Source of the DNA: Thermoplasmata archaeon
GTDB lineage: Archaea > Thermoplasmatota > E2 > UBA202 > DSCA01
Length of the DNA stretch: 19,833 bases
Assembly: GCA_021159125.1 (NCBI GenBank)
Contig: JAGGSL010000133.1
Span: 1 to 19,833, forward strand
Direction of reading: 5' to 3'
The notes beneath the pieces are model-generated. The model was given only the letters and a program-made list of their open reading frames with translations. It searched no databases and was not told where the DNA came from. Both the position numbers and the translations under genes were made by a program. Each line of letters starts with the position of its first letter. The stretch's first letter is position 1. This document shows, piece after piece, positions 1-9,200 of the stretch.

Positions 1-107
1 TTCAAAACCTAAACCAAATTTAAAACTGTTTAATGCTGTTGATTGCTCTCAAAACCAGATAATTTTTTGTGCAACCATTAGCAAACCCATGAAACCCATG
101 TAATGCA
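1..107. other. AT-rich intergenic segment at left edge
   Basis: No gene is visible before the M42 peptidase. The segment is AT-rich. It contains a 9-base tandem duplication (AAACCCATG twice, 83-100) and an AT-rich element around 16-27 that could be the promoter of a leftward gene beyond the edge. I see no RNA gene fold here. The duplication is short enough to be chance. Confidence 0.4.
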
Positions 108-118
108 ATATTTAAATA
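108..118 (+). promoter_or_regulatory. TATA box of the M42 aminopeptidase gene
   Basis: The element ATATTTAAATA is centred near 113. Archaeal TATA boxes usually lie about 26 bases before the transcription start. That puts the start at about 139, exactly on the second of two in-frame ATG codons (133 and 139). The mRNA is therefore probably leaderless, which favours the 139 start. Confidence 0.6.
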
Positions 119-138
119 GCACTTTTCAATAGATGTGC

Positions 139-1191
139 ATGGATGAGATAAAAGAGCTTCTGAAGAAATTGTCAAACACTCATGGCATATCCGGATATGA
201 AGATGACGTGAGGAAAGTTGTTAAAGAAGAGATGGAAGAACTTGTGGATGAAATAAAAGTGGATGCAATGGGCAATCTCATCGCCATAAAAAATGGCGGA
301 AAGCCGTCTATCATGATTGCAGCCCACATGGACGAGATAGGACTCATGGTCAAGTACATAGACAAAAAAGGTTTCATAAATTTCGTGAAGTTCGGAGGAT
401 GGTTTGATCAAACTTTGTTGAACAACAGAGTTGTGTTGCATACGGAGAAGGGAAACTTCTACGGAGTAATAGGCTCAAAGCCTCCTCATTTAATGGATGC
501 GGAAGATAGAAAAAAGACAGTAAAGGCGGAGGACATGTTCATAGATGTTGGCATAAAGGACAGAAAGGAGGCAGAAGAACTCGGCATTCGTCCCGGTACA
601 CCAATAACTCTTGACAGAGAATTCAGAGAGTTGCAGGGCAGCAGGGTCACTGGCAAAGCGATGGATAACCGTGCAGGTGTTGCCATGATGATTGAGGCAT
701 TGAAGATTACAAAAACAGATGCTACGGTGTATGCAGTCGGAACAGTGCAGGAGGAGGTTGGGTTGAAAGGGGCAAAGACATCTGCTTTTGGTTTAAATCC
801 GGATGTGGGAATAGTGAGCGAAACAGCCATACCCGGTGATTATCCCGGAATGAAAGAAAAAGACTCTTCAATAAAGCTCGGAGATGGTCCTGTTCTCACA
901 ATAACAGATGCATCCGGGAGGGGGCTCATAGCATCTCCCGCCATAATAAAGTGGCTTGAGGAGACAGCGAAAGAAAAAAACATACCTTATCAGATGGATG
1001 TTTCTTCTGGAGGAACAACAGATGCAACGGCCATACATTTGACGAGGGCTGGCATTCCCTGCGGCGTTCTCAGCGTGCCTACCAGATATATGCATTCGGG
1101 GGTCGAGGTTATCGATATAAATGATTTGAAAAAGGGGGCTGAGCTGATGGCTTATGCTCTTGAAAATGCAGGCAGATATTTCAATGTATGA
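139..1191 (+). CDS. M42 family metallo-aminopeptidase (TET-type)
   Basis: This is a cytoplasmic di-metal aminopeptidase that trims peptides released by the proteasome and other proteases. M42 enzymes usually assemble into 12-subunit tetrahedra. Counting from the upstream ATG at 133, the family signatures appear in order. They are metal His65 with Asp67 (AHMDEIG), bridging Asp178 (GKAMDNRAG), the catalytic and metal Glu207-Glu208 pair (VQEEVG), metal Glu230 before the GDYPG motif, and metal His321 (MHSGVEVID). About 350 residues is normal for the family. I prefer the ATG at 139 over 133 because the TATA box places transcription start there. Whether it prefers acidic, hydrophobic or glycyl substrates cannot be read from sequence. 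It is convergent with trm5, and the two coding ends overlap by 11 bases. Confidence 0.93.
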   Translation: MDEIKELLKKLSNTHGISGYEDDVRKVVKEEMEELVDEIKVDAMGNLIAIKNGGKPSIMIAAHMDEIGLMVKYIDKKGFINFVKFGGWFDQTLLNNRVVLHTEKGNFYGVIGSKPPHLMDAEDRKKTVKAEDMFIDVGIKDRKEAEELGIRPGTPITLDREFRELQGSRVTGKAMDNRAGVAMMIEALKITKTDATVYAVGTVQEEVGLKGAKTSAFGLNPDVGIVSETAIPGDYPGMKEKDSSIKLGDGPVLTITDASGRGLIASPAIIKWLEETAKEKNIPYQMDVSSGGTTDATAIHLTRAGIPCGVLSVPTRYMHSGVEVIDINDLKKGAELMAYALENAGRYFNV

Positions 1192-2176
1192 GCAAATCAG
1201 CTCCTATCTTGACTTTAGAAGGGGAGTAGCTTCCGACGATCCTCCAATGCATGACATCCATTTTCTTTCCCTGATTTGAAGCTTCTTTCCTCAGCCATTT
1301 GAATCTTTCTTCTATTCTATTTTTTTCAATTATCTCATAATAGTGGATAATTTTTCCATGGCGTGCTGCAAGAGAAAAAAATTCATGCGAGCTGTGGGGT
1401 AAATTCATTATTATGTGGTCTGCCTTTCCCAGCGAGGGGACAACATCCCTTGCATCGCCTTCAATCACTTCAATGATATTGCCGAATTTATTTTCTTTCA
1501 CATTTAGAGACGCGTATTTTACTGCAACTGGATTGATGTCTATCGCATACACACGAGACGGTCTGGAAAGTTTTGCGATTATCAGGGAAAAAGGGGCTAC
1601 GCCTGCAAACATGTCTATTACCACATCTCCTTCCTTCACATATCTGGCTATTCTGTAACGCTCGGTGGCAAGTCTCGGGGAATAATAAACTTTTGCGATA
1701 TCCACCTTTATTTTAACTCCATGCTCTTTATGCAATGTTTCTGTCCTCTCCTCGCCCGCTATGACCTTCACGTCTCTCACCCTGTAATCATCCACTACGC
1801 CGTTATCCATGCATACGACCTTTATGCTTTTGTGAGCAGAGAGAATCGCATTTCCTATCTTTCCCTTATGCTCAATCAGTTCTTCCGGCAATCTCACTAT
1901 TGCGATGTCCCCGATGACATCAAAAGATGATATTTTCACGCCTCCAGGCAGATTCGGCTCTATCAACTCACGAAAATTTTTTTCCTTTTTCACCTCCTCG
2001 AAGTCCATTTTTTTCAGGGCAGCATCTTTGATGTCTGCCCCATCAACGACTGGAATGTAAACGTATTGCCCGTCATGCCTTATTTTTAAGTCCGTCCTCA
2101 GAAGTTTCTTTTCCATCATCTCCTGCCTTACTTTCTCTGCCTTTTCCCTGGGCACAGCAATACATAAGGATTCCAT
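1181..2176 (-). CDS. trm5: tRNA (guanine-N1)-methyltransferase Trm5
   Basis: Trm5 transfers methyl from SAM to N1 of G37 in tRNA, preventing frameshifting and providing the first step to wyosine bases. Residues 1-65 form the variable archaeal N-terminal (D1) part. The Trm5/TYW2 signature YYSPRLATERYRIAR lies at 166-180. The Rossmann SAM motif DMFAGVAPF follows at 190-198, the acidic loop AIDINP at 213-218, GDARDV at 242-247 and the catalytic-loop NLPHSSHEF at 260-268. About 330 residues matches archaeal Trm5b-type proteins. TYW2/Taw2 is the main alternative, but the NLP motif and HYYEI/SYSP tail favour Trm5. A GTG lies at 2182, two codons upstream. The ATG at 2176 is preferred because the shared TATA element at 2195-2204 puts the leftward start near 2174. 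Residue numbers count from the GTG. The gene is divergent from dphB. Confidence 0.88.
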   Translation of the reverse strand: MESLCIAVPREKAEKVRQEMMEKKLLRTDLKIRHDGQYVYIPVVDGADIKDAALKKMDFEEVKKEKNFRELIEPNLPGGVKISSFDVIGDIAIVRLPEELIEHKGKIGNAILSAHKSIKVVCMDNGVVDDYRVRDVKVIAGEERTETLHKEHGVKIKVDIAKVYYSPRLATERYRIARYVKEGDVVIDMFAGVAPFSLIIAKLSRPSRVYAIDINPVAVKYASLNVKENKFGNIIEVIEGDARDVVPSLGKADHIIMNLPHSSHEFFSLAARHGKIIHYYEIIEKNRIEERFKWLRKEASNQGKKMDVMHWRIVGSYSPSKVKIGADLLIH

Positions 2177-2194
2177 TATCACTTTATGATATAG

Positions 2195-2204
2195 TTTATA
2201 TATA
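2195..2204. promoter_or_regulatory. Shared, symmetric TATA element of trm5 and dphB
   Basis: The only strong TATA-like stretch between the two divergent genes is TTTATATATA (centre about 2199), which reads well on both strands. It lies about 26 bases from the dphB ATG at 2225 and about 24 bases from the trm5 ATG at 2176. One TBP-binding site may thus serve two leaderless transcripts in opposite directions. Confidence 0.5.
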
Positions 2205-2224
2205 TCATTAGTGGTTAAATGGCA

Positions 2225-3001
2225 ATGGGCGAACTCATCTTTGTTGGCTTGGGTTTATGGAGCGAAAAGGACATCACGATAGCCGGGAAGGAGGCAGCAG
2301 GAACATGCGATAAGGTGTTTGCGGAGTTTTACACAAGCATGTTGGGCGTGCCAGAAGAAAAAATAGAGGAGGTTATAGGCAGACCCATAGAAGTGCTGAG
2401 CAGGGAGGAAGTTGAAGATGGAAATGCCATTCTTGATGAGGCAGCGGACAAAAAGGTATGCCTTCTGACAGGCGGAGACCCGATGACAGCCACCACCCAT
2501 ATCGACCTGTGTCTCAGAGCGATTGAAAGAGGGATAGATACGAAAGTTGTGCATGGGATAAGCATAATGACCGCTTCGGCAGGACTGCTGGGATTGCAGT
2601 CGTATAAATTCGGGAGAACAACGACTCTTGCATTTCCAGAGGGTGATTACTTTCCCACCTCGCCTTACGGGGTTATAAAGGAAAACATGGAAAGAGGCCT
2701 TCATACTCTTGTCCTGCTAGATATCGGGAAGAAACTCATGACAGCAAACGAGGGCATCGAACTGCTTATGGAAATGGAGGAACGGGAAAGAGGGGGCGTA
2801 ATCGGCAAAAAAACGCTGATGGCAGTTGTTGCAAGAGCATCTTCACCTTCTCCTTCCGTCAGGGCAGGATACCCTGATGAACTTCTGAAAGAAAATTTTG
2901 GTCCTCCGCTTCACTGCATTGTTGTGCCTGGAAAATTGCATTTCATGGAGGCAAAAGCTCTTGTTATGCTGGCAGATGCGCCTGAAGAGATAATGAAATA
3001 G
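2225..3001 (+). CDS. dphB: Diphthine synthase (diphthamide methyltransferase)
   Basis: DphB uses SAM to trimethylate the amino-carboxypropyl histidine of elongation factor 2, the second step of diphthamide synthesis in archaea and eukaryotes. It belongs to the tetrapyrrole-methylase fold. Visible motifs are the N-terminal FVGLGLW strand-loop, the SAM-binding LLTGGDPMTATTH segment (82-94), the VHGISIMTASAGLLGLQSYKFG region (111-132, read in two parts) and the EGDYFPTSPY loop (141-150), all DphB-specific. About 260 residues is normal. An in-frame ATG lies two codons upstream at 2219 (the origin of this numbering). The 2225 ATG fits both family N-termini and the TATA spacing. The gene is divergent from trm5, another translation-fidelity gene. 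Confidence 0.94.
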   Translation: MGELIFVGLGLWSEKDITIAGKEAAGTCDKVFAEFYTSMLGVPEEKIEEVIGRPIEVLSREEVEDGNAILDEAADKKVCLLTGGDPMTATTHIDLCLRAIERGIDTKVVHGISIMTASAGLLGLQSYKFGRTTTLAFPEGDYFPTSPYGVIKENMERGLHTLVLLDIGKKLMTANEGIELLMEMEERERGGVIGKKTLMAVVARASSPSPSVRAGYPDELLKENFGPPLHCIVVPGKLHFMEAKALVMLADAPEEIMK

Positions 3002-3047
3002 CATATTAGAAAAAAATATCTGCTTCTGCAAAAAAGAAATCGCAATC

Positions 3048-3056
3048 TTATTATAC
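3048..3056 (+). promoter_or_regulatory. TATA box of the DUF373/M50 pair
   Basis: CTTATTATA is centred near 3053, 27 bases before the ATG at 3080. This implies a leaderless transcript. It occupies the 78-base gap after dphB, so the pair is probably transcribed independently of dphB. Confidence 0.5.
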
Positions 3057-3079
3057 CAATATAAGGATAATTAGTAGAT

Positions 3080-4171
3080 ATGAAGACTCTGGTTCTTTGC
3101 ATAGATAGGGATGATGACTTGGGGGAAAAGACAGGTATAGATTCCCCAGTTATAGGCAGGGAGGAAAATATTCGCGCAGCGGAGAAGCTTGCGCTCGCTG
3201 ACCCAGAGGATTCTGATGTCAATTGCATGTTTTCAGCAATATCAACATATGACAAGCTGGGTGGAGATGCCGAAATAGTCACAATATGCGGGAGCAGGGA
3301 AGTCGGACCCGTTTCTGATAAGATAATCGCAGAAAAGCTTGACGAGGTTATAGAAAAAATAAAGCCAGAGGGGGCAATAATTGTAACAGATGGCGAGGAG
3401 GATGAATACATACTTCCGATTATCGAGTCAAGACTGAAGGTGGATGCAATAAAAAGAGTGGTTGTTAAACAGAGCAAAACCCTTGAAGGAACATATTACC
3501 TTATATCCCGGTTCATGGAAGATGAAAAAATGCAGAGAAAATTCATGCTTCCAATAGCCCTCGTGCTTTTTCTTTGGGGGCTTTCTTCGATGCTGGGTTC
3601 TCCTGCATGGGGATTTGCCACCATTTTGATTGTTCTTGGGGCGTATCTCCTCGCGAAGGTTTTTCACCTTCAGGGATTTGCCAGGAATTTTTGGAAGGAG
3701 GTGTATGCAGGCCTTAGAAGCGGGAAAATATCTCTTTTTGCAAATTTGCTTGCTATTTTCATAATGGCAAGTGCAATTGCATCTGCTTACAACATGCTCT
3801 CCACAACCGAGCCGGCTCCGCACGGCATGTTCGAATATACAATACTGTTCATGGATGAGATTGTATGGTGGTTTATCCTGTCCGTGATGATATCTGCGGG
3901 AGGAAGGTTCACAGATGTTTATTTCAGGGAGAAGAAAGTTTTATGGGGTTATATTATACTTCCATTTTCCCTTATTGCATTTGGACTTATTCTCTCTGCA
4001 TCACTTGACATGCTCATAAAAATCTCAATAAATGCCGAGCCCATTCAGTCACTTCTCACAATGCCTTTCCTCACAACCATAATTGAAGGCGTGCTCATAG
4101 CATTTATTGGCACGGTTCTTTACCATATAGCAGAGGATATGTATGGCAAAGAGGAAATGCAGAAGAGTTAA
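3080..4171 (+). CDS. DUF373 family multi-pass membrane protein
   Basis: This is an archaeal protein family of unknown function. Residues 1-145 form a soluble N-terminal domain beginning with a strand and an acidic loop (LVLCIDRDDDLG, 4-15). It contains the family-typical GIDSPVIGREEN segment (19-30) and a second strand with a TDGEEDEY acidic loop (103-110). Residues 155-350 contain about six hydrophobic helices, near 156-172, 174-193, 218-236, 252-273, 287-306 and 327-349. The predicted layout is a cytoplasmic nucleotide- or ligand-binding-like head on a membrane module, but no catalytic motif is recognisable. The M50 protease gene starts 26 bases downstream with no evident promoter, so the two are likely co-transcribed and both act in the membrane. 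A functional link is inference. Confidence 0.82.
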   Translation: MKTLVLCIDRDDDLGEKTGIDSPVIGREENIRAAEKLALADPEDSDVNCMFSAISTYDKLGGDAEIVTICGSREVGPVSDKIIAEKLDEVIEKIKPEGAIIVTDGEEDEYILPIIESRLKVDAIKRVVVKQSKTLEGTYYLISRFMEDEKMQRKFMLPIALVLFLWGLSSMLGSPAWGFATILIVLGAYLLAKVFHLQGFARNFWKEVYAGLRSGKISLFANLLAIFIMASAIASAYNMLSTTEPAPHGMFEYTILFMDEIVWWFILSVMISAGGRFTDVYFREKKVLWGYIILPFSLIAFGLILSASLDMLIKISINAEPIQSLLTMPFLTTIIEGVLIAFIGTVLYHIAEDMYGKEEMQKS

Positions 4172-4197
4172 TAAAGGAAAGGTACATTAGGGCAGTG

Positions 4198-5772
4198 ATG
4201 TCCGGACTCATAATATTCCTATCTCTACTGTTGGTATGGGTTTTTGCCCTTTACATTTTCAGAAATAAAGAAAGCGATAGCTTTTCCCTCTGGGGGCCAA
4301 TACTTATGTGGAAAACCGAGAAGGGGAAAAGGTTCATAGAAAGAGTTGCTAGAAAAGAAAAATTCTGGAAGAGATATGCTGATTTTGGAATCGCTTTATC
4401 TCTGATATTTATGTTTGCTACATTTGCTCTCATAATATACAATGTTTATCTCTCGTTCAAAATTTCACCGGAAAATGCACCTTCGCCCCAGATGATGATA
4501 GGGCTGCCGGGCATAAATCCGGTCATCCCTGTGGGCTACGGCATTTTAGCACTTGCAGTTGCGATAATAATACATGAGTTCTCTCACGGAATACTTGCAA
4601 TGGCCGAAAAGATAAAAGTAAACGCTCTGGGTTTAATATTCCTCATAGTACCAATAGGTGCTTTTGTTGAGCCGGATGAGGAAGAGCTAGAGAAAGTCAG
4701 CAGAAGAAAACGTTCAAGGGTTTTTGCTGCAGGCCCAACTTCGAATATGATTCTGGCTTTCATATGTGCCATACTTTTCTCATCTGTAATGATGGGCGTT
4801 GTTTCACCGAAAGTGGATGGAGCCATGATAAATGGGGAAATCGCAAACAGCCCCTTTGATATTGCAGGCGTGAAGTCATGGAGTGTAATCACTTCATTCA
4901 ACGGAGAAGAAATAAAAAGTGTGGATGATTATAAGAATGCCATAGAATACGTGGAGCCAGGAAAAGAATATAATGCAACCATATTCTACGAGGGCAGAAG
5001 TTCAAATATAAGCGTTATCGGCGGCCTGGTGATTGCAGGCGTAATTAAAGATTATCCTGCATCATCTGCAGGCTTGAAAGCAGGAGATGTGCTGTGTAAA
5101 ATAAGCATAAATGGTACAAGCACGGAAATAACAAGTAGCAAGATATTTTCGCAGGTAATGAACCAAACAAAGGCAGGAGAAGAAATAGAGGTGGCATATT
5201 ACAGGTATGAAAACGGCAAATTTGAAAATCAAAGTGTTATGGTGACGCTTGTCGACAAATATGATTACTACCAGAAATATAACCCAAAGGAAAATAAAGA
5301 GGAGTACAGAGGGAGGGGATTTATGGGGATATCAACAATTCCCATGGGAATCACTACAGTTCCGATGGACTACTACATCCAAAAGCTTGCACACCCTCTA
5401 TCAGATATGAAATCCTTTTTCTTTTACATCGCATTACCATTTGCAGGTTTTTCTCCATTCCCCAAAGCTTTCATATCTCTTTTTACGACTCCTCTCCCCT
5501 CTTCAATATTCTGGCCTCTTGCAAATATCTTTTACTGGCTTTTCTGGCTCAACTTTGCCATAGGAACATTCAACGTACTGCCTGCAGTACCTCTCGATGG
5601 TGGTTATATATTTAAGGATGGCATAAGTTTTGTGGCCCAGAAAATAAGGAAAAAATGGAATAAGGAGAGAATCGAAAAAATTTCATCTGTGATAACGACA
5701 ATATTTTCTGTTATTGTCCTGCTTGCAATAATGTCAATGCTGATTGTACCAAGATTGAGGGCTTTACTGTAA
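4198..5772 (+). CDS. Site-2-protease-like M50 zinc metalloprotease with PDZ domains
   Basis: This is an intramembrane metalloprotease of the S2P/RseP superfamily, which cuts membrane-bound substrates within or near the bilayer. Hydrophobic helices lie near 5-21 and 64-85. The zinc helix carries HEFSH at 127-131, with Glu128 as presumed general base. The second active-site motif NVLPAVPLDGG (460-470) supplies the third ligand Asp468. Between them lie one clear PDZ-like domain (about 275-350, containing SSAGLKAGDVL) and a weaker one before it (about 205-275). More helices lie near 183-203, 405-425, 440-462 and 498-517. At 525 residues it is longer than minimal archaeal S2Ps because of the PDZ inserts. 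A GTG start at 4195, the origin of this numbering, abuts the preferred ATG at 4198. A weak GGAAAGG at 4176-4182 is the only ribosome-site candidate. It follows the DUF373 gene closely. Confidence 0.9.
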   Translation: MSGLIIFLSLLLVWVFALYIFRNKESDSFSLWGPILMWKTEKGKRFIERVARKEKFWKRYADFGIALSLIFMFATFALIIYNVYLSFKISPENAPSPQMMIGLPGINPVIPVGYGILALAVAIIIHEFSHGILAMAEKIKVNALGLIFLIVPIGAFVEPDEEELEKVSRRKRSRVFAAGPTSNMILAFICAILFSSVMMGVVSPKVDGAMINGEIANSPFDIAGVKSWSVITSFNGEEIKSVDDYKNAIEYVEPGKEYNATIFYEGRSSNISVIGGLVIAGVIKDYPASSAGLKAGDVLCKISINGTSTEITSSKIFSQVMNQTKAGEEIEVAYYRYENGKFENQSVMVTLVDKYDYYQKYNPKENKEEYRGRGFMGISTIPMGITTVPMDYYIQKLAHPLSDMKSFFFYIALPFAGFSPFPKAFISLFTTPLPSSIFWPLANIFYWLFWLNFAIGTFNVLPAVPLDGGYIFKDGISFVAQKIRKKWNKERIEKISSVITTIFSVIVLLAIMSMLIVPRLRALL

Positions 5773-5773
5773 A

Positions 5774-5783
5774 GTATAAAAAT
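5774..5783 (+). promoter_or_regulatory. TATA box of the UspA-like gene
   Basis: AGTATAAAAA begins two bases after the M50 protease stop codon and is centred near 5779, 25 bases before the ATG at 5804. This implies an independent, leaderless transcript despite the 31-base gap. Confidence 0.6.
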
Positions 5784-5803
5784 GTTTTGCGAGTATATAT
5801 GCA

Positions 5804-6202
5804 ATGGATAGGGTACTTATTGTATGCGATTTTCAGTCGAAATGCGCAAAAGCCGTAGAGAAGGCAATTGACCTCGCCGGCCAGAATTCATTTTTAATTT
5901 TGCTATATGTTGTAGACAGAGAATATTGCAGGGAAATCGGAAAAAGGGAGTGTAAAGAAAAAATCAAAAATTTAAAGAAGAAGTCAAAGGAAACAGTCAG
6001 GGCTATAAAGGAAAAAGGATTCAAATGCCGCAACATAATAAGGACAGGAGAACTTCTATCAGAGATAACAAAGGAATCGAAAAGATTGAGGTGTACATTT
6101 ATCATAATCGAATATAGCGGAGCATTTTCTCGTGGTTCAATTGAAGAAATATCAAATGAAATAATGAACTCTACTTCTCTTCCTGTGATGGCTATCAGTT
6201 GA
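5804..6202 (+). CDS. UspA-like universal stress family protein, degenerate nucleotide motif
   Basis: This is a single UspA-fold domain of 132 residues, slightly short for the family. It begins DRVLIVCDF, the first strand, where many family members have a conserved Asp. A Lys-rich helix (50-70) precedes the strand FIIIEYSG (99-106). It ends with the typical SLPVMAI terminal strand, where Usp proteins usually have a CPVLVV-like strand. ATP-binding Usp proteins carry a G-x2-G-x9-G-S/T loop after the fourth strand. Here that region reads SGAFSRGSIEEIS and does not fit, so ATP binding is doubtful. Five cysteines (8, 14, 42, 50, 75) precede a sixth at 97, many for so small a protein. Role unknown. 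It is convergent with the large surface protein, and the stop codons abut with no spacer. Confidence 0.72.
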   Translation: MDRVLIVCDFQSKCAKAVEKAIDLAGQNSFLILLYVVDREYCREIGKRECKEKIKNLKKKSKETVRAIKEKGFKCRNIIRTGELLSEITKESKRLRCTFIIIEYSGAFSRGSIEEISNEIMNSTSLPVMAIS

Positions 6203-9200
6203 TTATTTTTTCCTGATTACTATGAAAAGTGCACAGACAAGTAAAAACAAAATTAGTGCAGGCGTCACCCATATTATGTCTCCGATTCCTGCCTTTTCCT
6301 CCACGGCATATACTCCTATCTCGCCGCTGCTCAGCCCGTAGTAGTGGTCATATGTACCATCTCCATCCGAATCAAATAGAATTGTATTTTCTCCGCCTAA
6401 CTGCTTTTCAGCTGTGTCTCTAAGCTCATCATCCTTGCTGTCCCAGTAAACATAGTCATTTCCATTTTTCCTAAACAGCAGGTATCCGGTCTCGCTTCCA
6501 ACTGTGACATTTACCGTCTGGCTGCTGTTTGTCGGGTCTGCCCCTGCTTCCACTTCCACCGTATCCGGTACGCCATCCAGGTCGTAATCATCAGGTATGG
6601 TGAAGTATCTGAAGATATCAGAAGTATTATTTCTATTTCTGTTAGCGGAAGAATCAATGGCTTCTATGTAATACTCATATTGCCCCACTTCATCATATGA
6701 TTGCATGTAGTAGTATATTCTGCTGCCATCTTTCTGTTTCATGTCATATGTATTTTCGGTCCCTCCGAAGATAACATGCAGTATCGCTTTTTCAATTCCG
6801 CTTTCATCATCTATAAGAGCAGATATGTTGACATTTCCGTGTATCACCTGTTTCTGGGGGGAGGAAGTCACTGCTCTTATTGCAGGCGGTACAGTTTCAA
6901 CGCCGTTATAAACAACTCTGAAGTTCACGTTATCGCTCATTCCCATATTCTGCCATTCTTCTGCCCCTCCTGCAGTATCAAAAGCTTTTATGAAGCAGTT
7001 GTAGTAGCTAACATTGCTGTATGTTGTGTTATAATAATATATGTCTGTATCTCCGAGGCGTTCCATATCATATTCCTTACTCATTCCATTTTCATCGGTT
7101 ATTACGGCAACCGCCCTATCCACTGTTGTGTCATTATCCCTGATGGTTGCTGATATGTTGATGTGTTCACCGATGGATTGTATTGATGGATAAATCCTCA
7201 TATTCGATATATAGGGGGGAGATGAGTCAATGCCCCCGCCTACCCTTATATCTTTTATGGCAATATTATCCTGCAGATTGCATTCATCCAGGCATTTTGC
7301 TTCAACCTTTATCGAGTAAGTGCCATTGCTGGCGGGCTTCCAGAGAATGTAGACATTCTCGGAGCTTCTCTTTCCTATGATTTTTTCAATACTCCCGTTG
7401 TGGATAAGCACATACTTATTTTCTCCCTTCTCTTTTGCATAAAAGTTAATTTCAGCAGTTGTGTCATTATATCCCACATTCTGAACCACTGCGGTTATAT
7501 TCACTGTATCGTTCAGATATGGGTGCGAAGGGTCAAAGCCAATATCATTCATTTCTACCTTCAAATCTGGCAGAGGAATCACAGTGACGGAAACGGTATT
7601 CCAGTTGTCTGTCTTCTTCCATTCAGGTATATTTCCATTCTCATTCACTTTTGCGACCACCGTCCATTCTCCGTTGTATGACGGGTTCCCGTATGATGCA
7701 TGCCATGAAAAACTTACTTTCTTTGTTTCACCTTTTTTAAGTCCCGATATTGACTTCACCATTCTCATAGAATCAGAATTCCCCTGATGAAGTATGAGCG
7801 ATACATTTATGGGTATGCCTTCTTCGACATCTTTCGGCCCATGGTTTTTAATATTGGCGATTATGGTGGCATCCTCCCCTTCTTTGACGCTTGCCGGGGC
7901 AGATACGCTGACCACATCAAGATTGGCAGCAGGTTCCACATCAATGGATATTGAACGCTCGACAACATAATTTGAGCCATCAGATATTGATACATCAAGT
8001 CTCCATTCTCCCACTTTCGTTCCGTTCTGGAAAGTGTAAAAATCATCTATATGCCATTTTGTTCTGTCACTTCCGTCTGGCATGAAAGAATAGCCCATAT
8101 CGTCAATATATACCGTATTTTCCCCTCCTTCCTCATTTGCCACCAGTCTTATCTCTATCCCCACGACCATGCCCGCGCCTGCCCTCCACTTGTTGAGCAC
8201 ATTTGAAGGAATCTCATATTTATGCCAGCTTCCATCGTTTGTCAAACTTCCCATGCCAATGGTGTAAAACTTGTTTGGTCCTCCCTCTGTAAGCACCGTA
8301 TAGTTGAGATAGCTTGCAGATGAGTATTTCTCGACATTATACCAGAAGTAGAGAGACGGAAGATGAGAAACATGGATGCTCTGAGTCACTTCCTGGCGGA
8401 GGGCTACGGTATCATCACTGCTCACCGACTGATCTTCAAATTTCCATTTCCCGGAATAGTCGCTCAGCCTTAGTTCAACTGCCTTGTTTCCGGTATGCGC
8501 TGATGATGCGAATGAAGCGCTTGCTGTTTGCTCATTTGAATAATAGAGTTGCGTATATGTTGCCCCTCCTTCAAAGCCTGCATCCGGAAGTGGGAGTGAC
8601 GATTTCACAAATTTTCCGTCGGGGGAATATATGGTGGCTGTCACCCCTCTCGGATTTGCAATTGAGGTGACATTTATCTTTTTTATTGTATTCATTCCTC
8701 CAACTCCGGCAACATACTCTTCCCCTATTGGAATTATGTCCCCCCACCATCCATGGGATTTGTTCTCAAGAACGGTGACATTGCAGTTTGGCAATGCTCT
8801 TACCTGGCATGAATCGAAGTATGCATAAACTTTATGGAATGTTGTATCTGCACTGCTTTCAGTAACATAAACCCTGAAATAGATCATGGCGCTGCTCTTT
8901 CCTCTGAGATAAGAAGTCACATTTTTGTTTATTGTCTTCCATCCGTTAGTTGTTGTTCCGCTATCAATGGTATTTCCATCCAAAACAAGTTCCCATGCTA
9001 CATTATCTATATCTGAACTGAAGTAGACATCTGCACTGAGCATATAGCTCTGCGCATCTCCCCCGTCAGGAACATTGAACTGCTGGTAAACTTTAGCATA
9101 CCAGTCCTTCTGCCAGACAAGTCCTTTCCTGTAAATTTTATAGCAATAATCATTCTCATTAACAGGGTCTTTATCGTATGACATGCTCCATGCCCCTATG

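Noticed and set aside
83..100. Tandem AAACCCATG duplication read as a start of a repeat array or origin repeat
   Set aside because: There are only two copies of nine bases, with no further copies nearby and no adjacent replication gene.
2911..3477. 188-residue leftward open frame over the DUF373 start
   Set aside because: It is Ser-rich with no recognisable motif and lies opposite the clear dphB end and DUF373 start. It is a codon-bias shadow.
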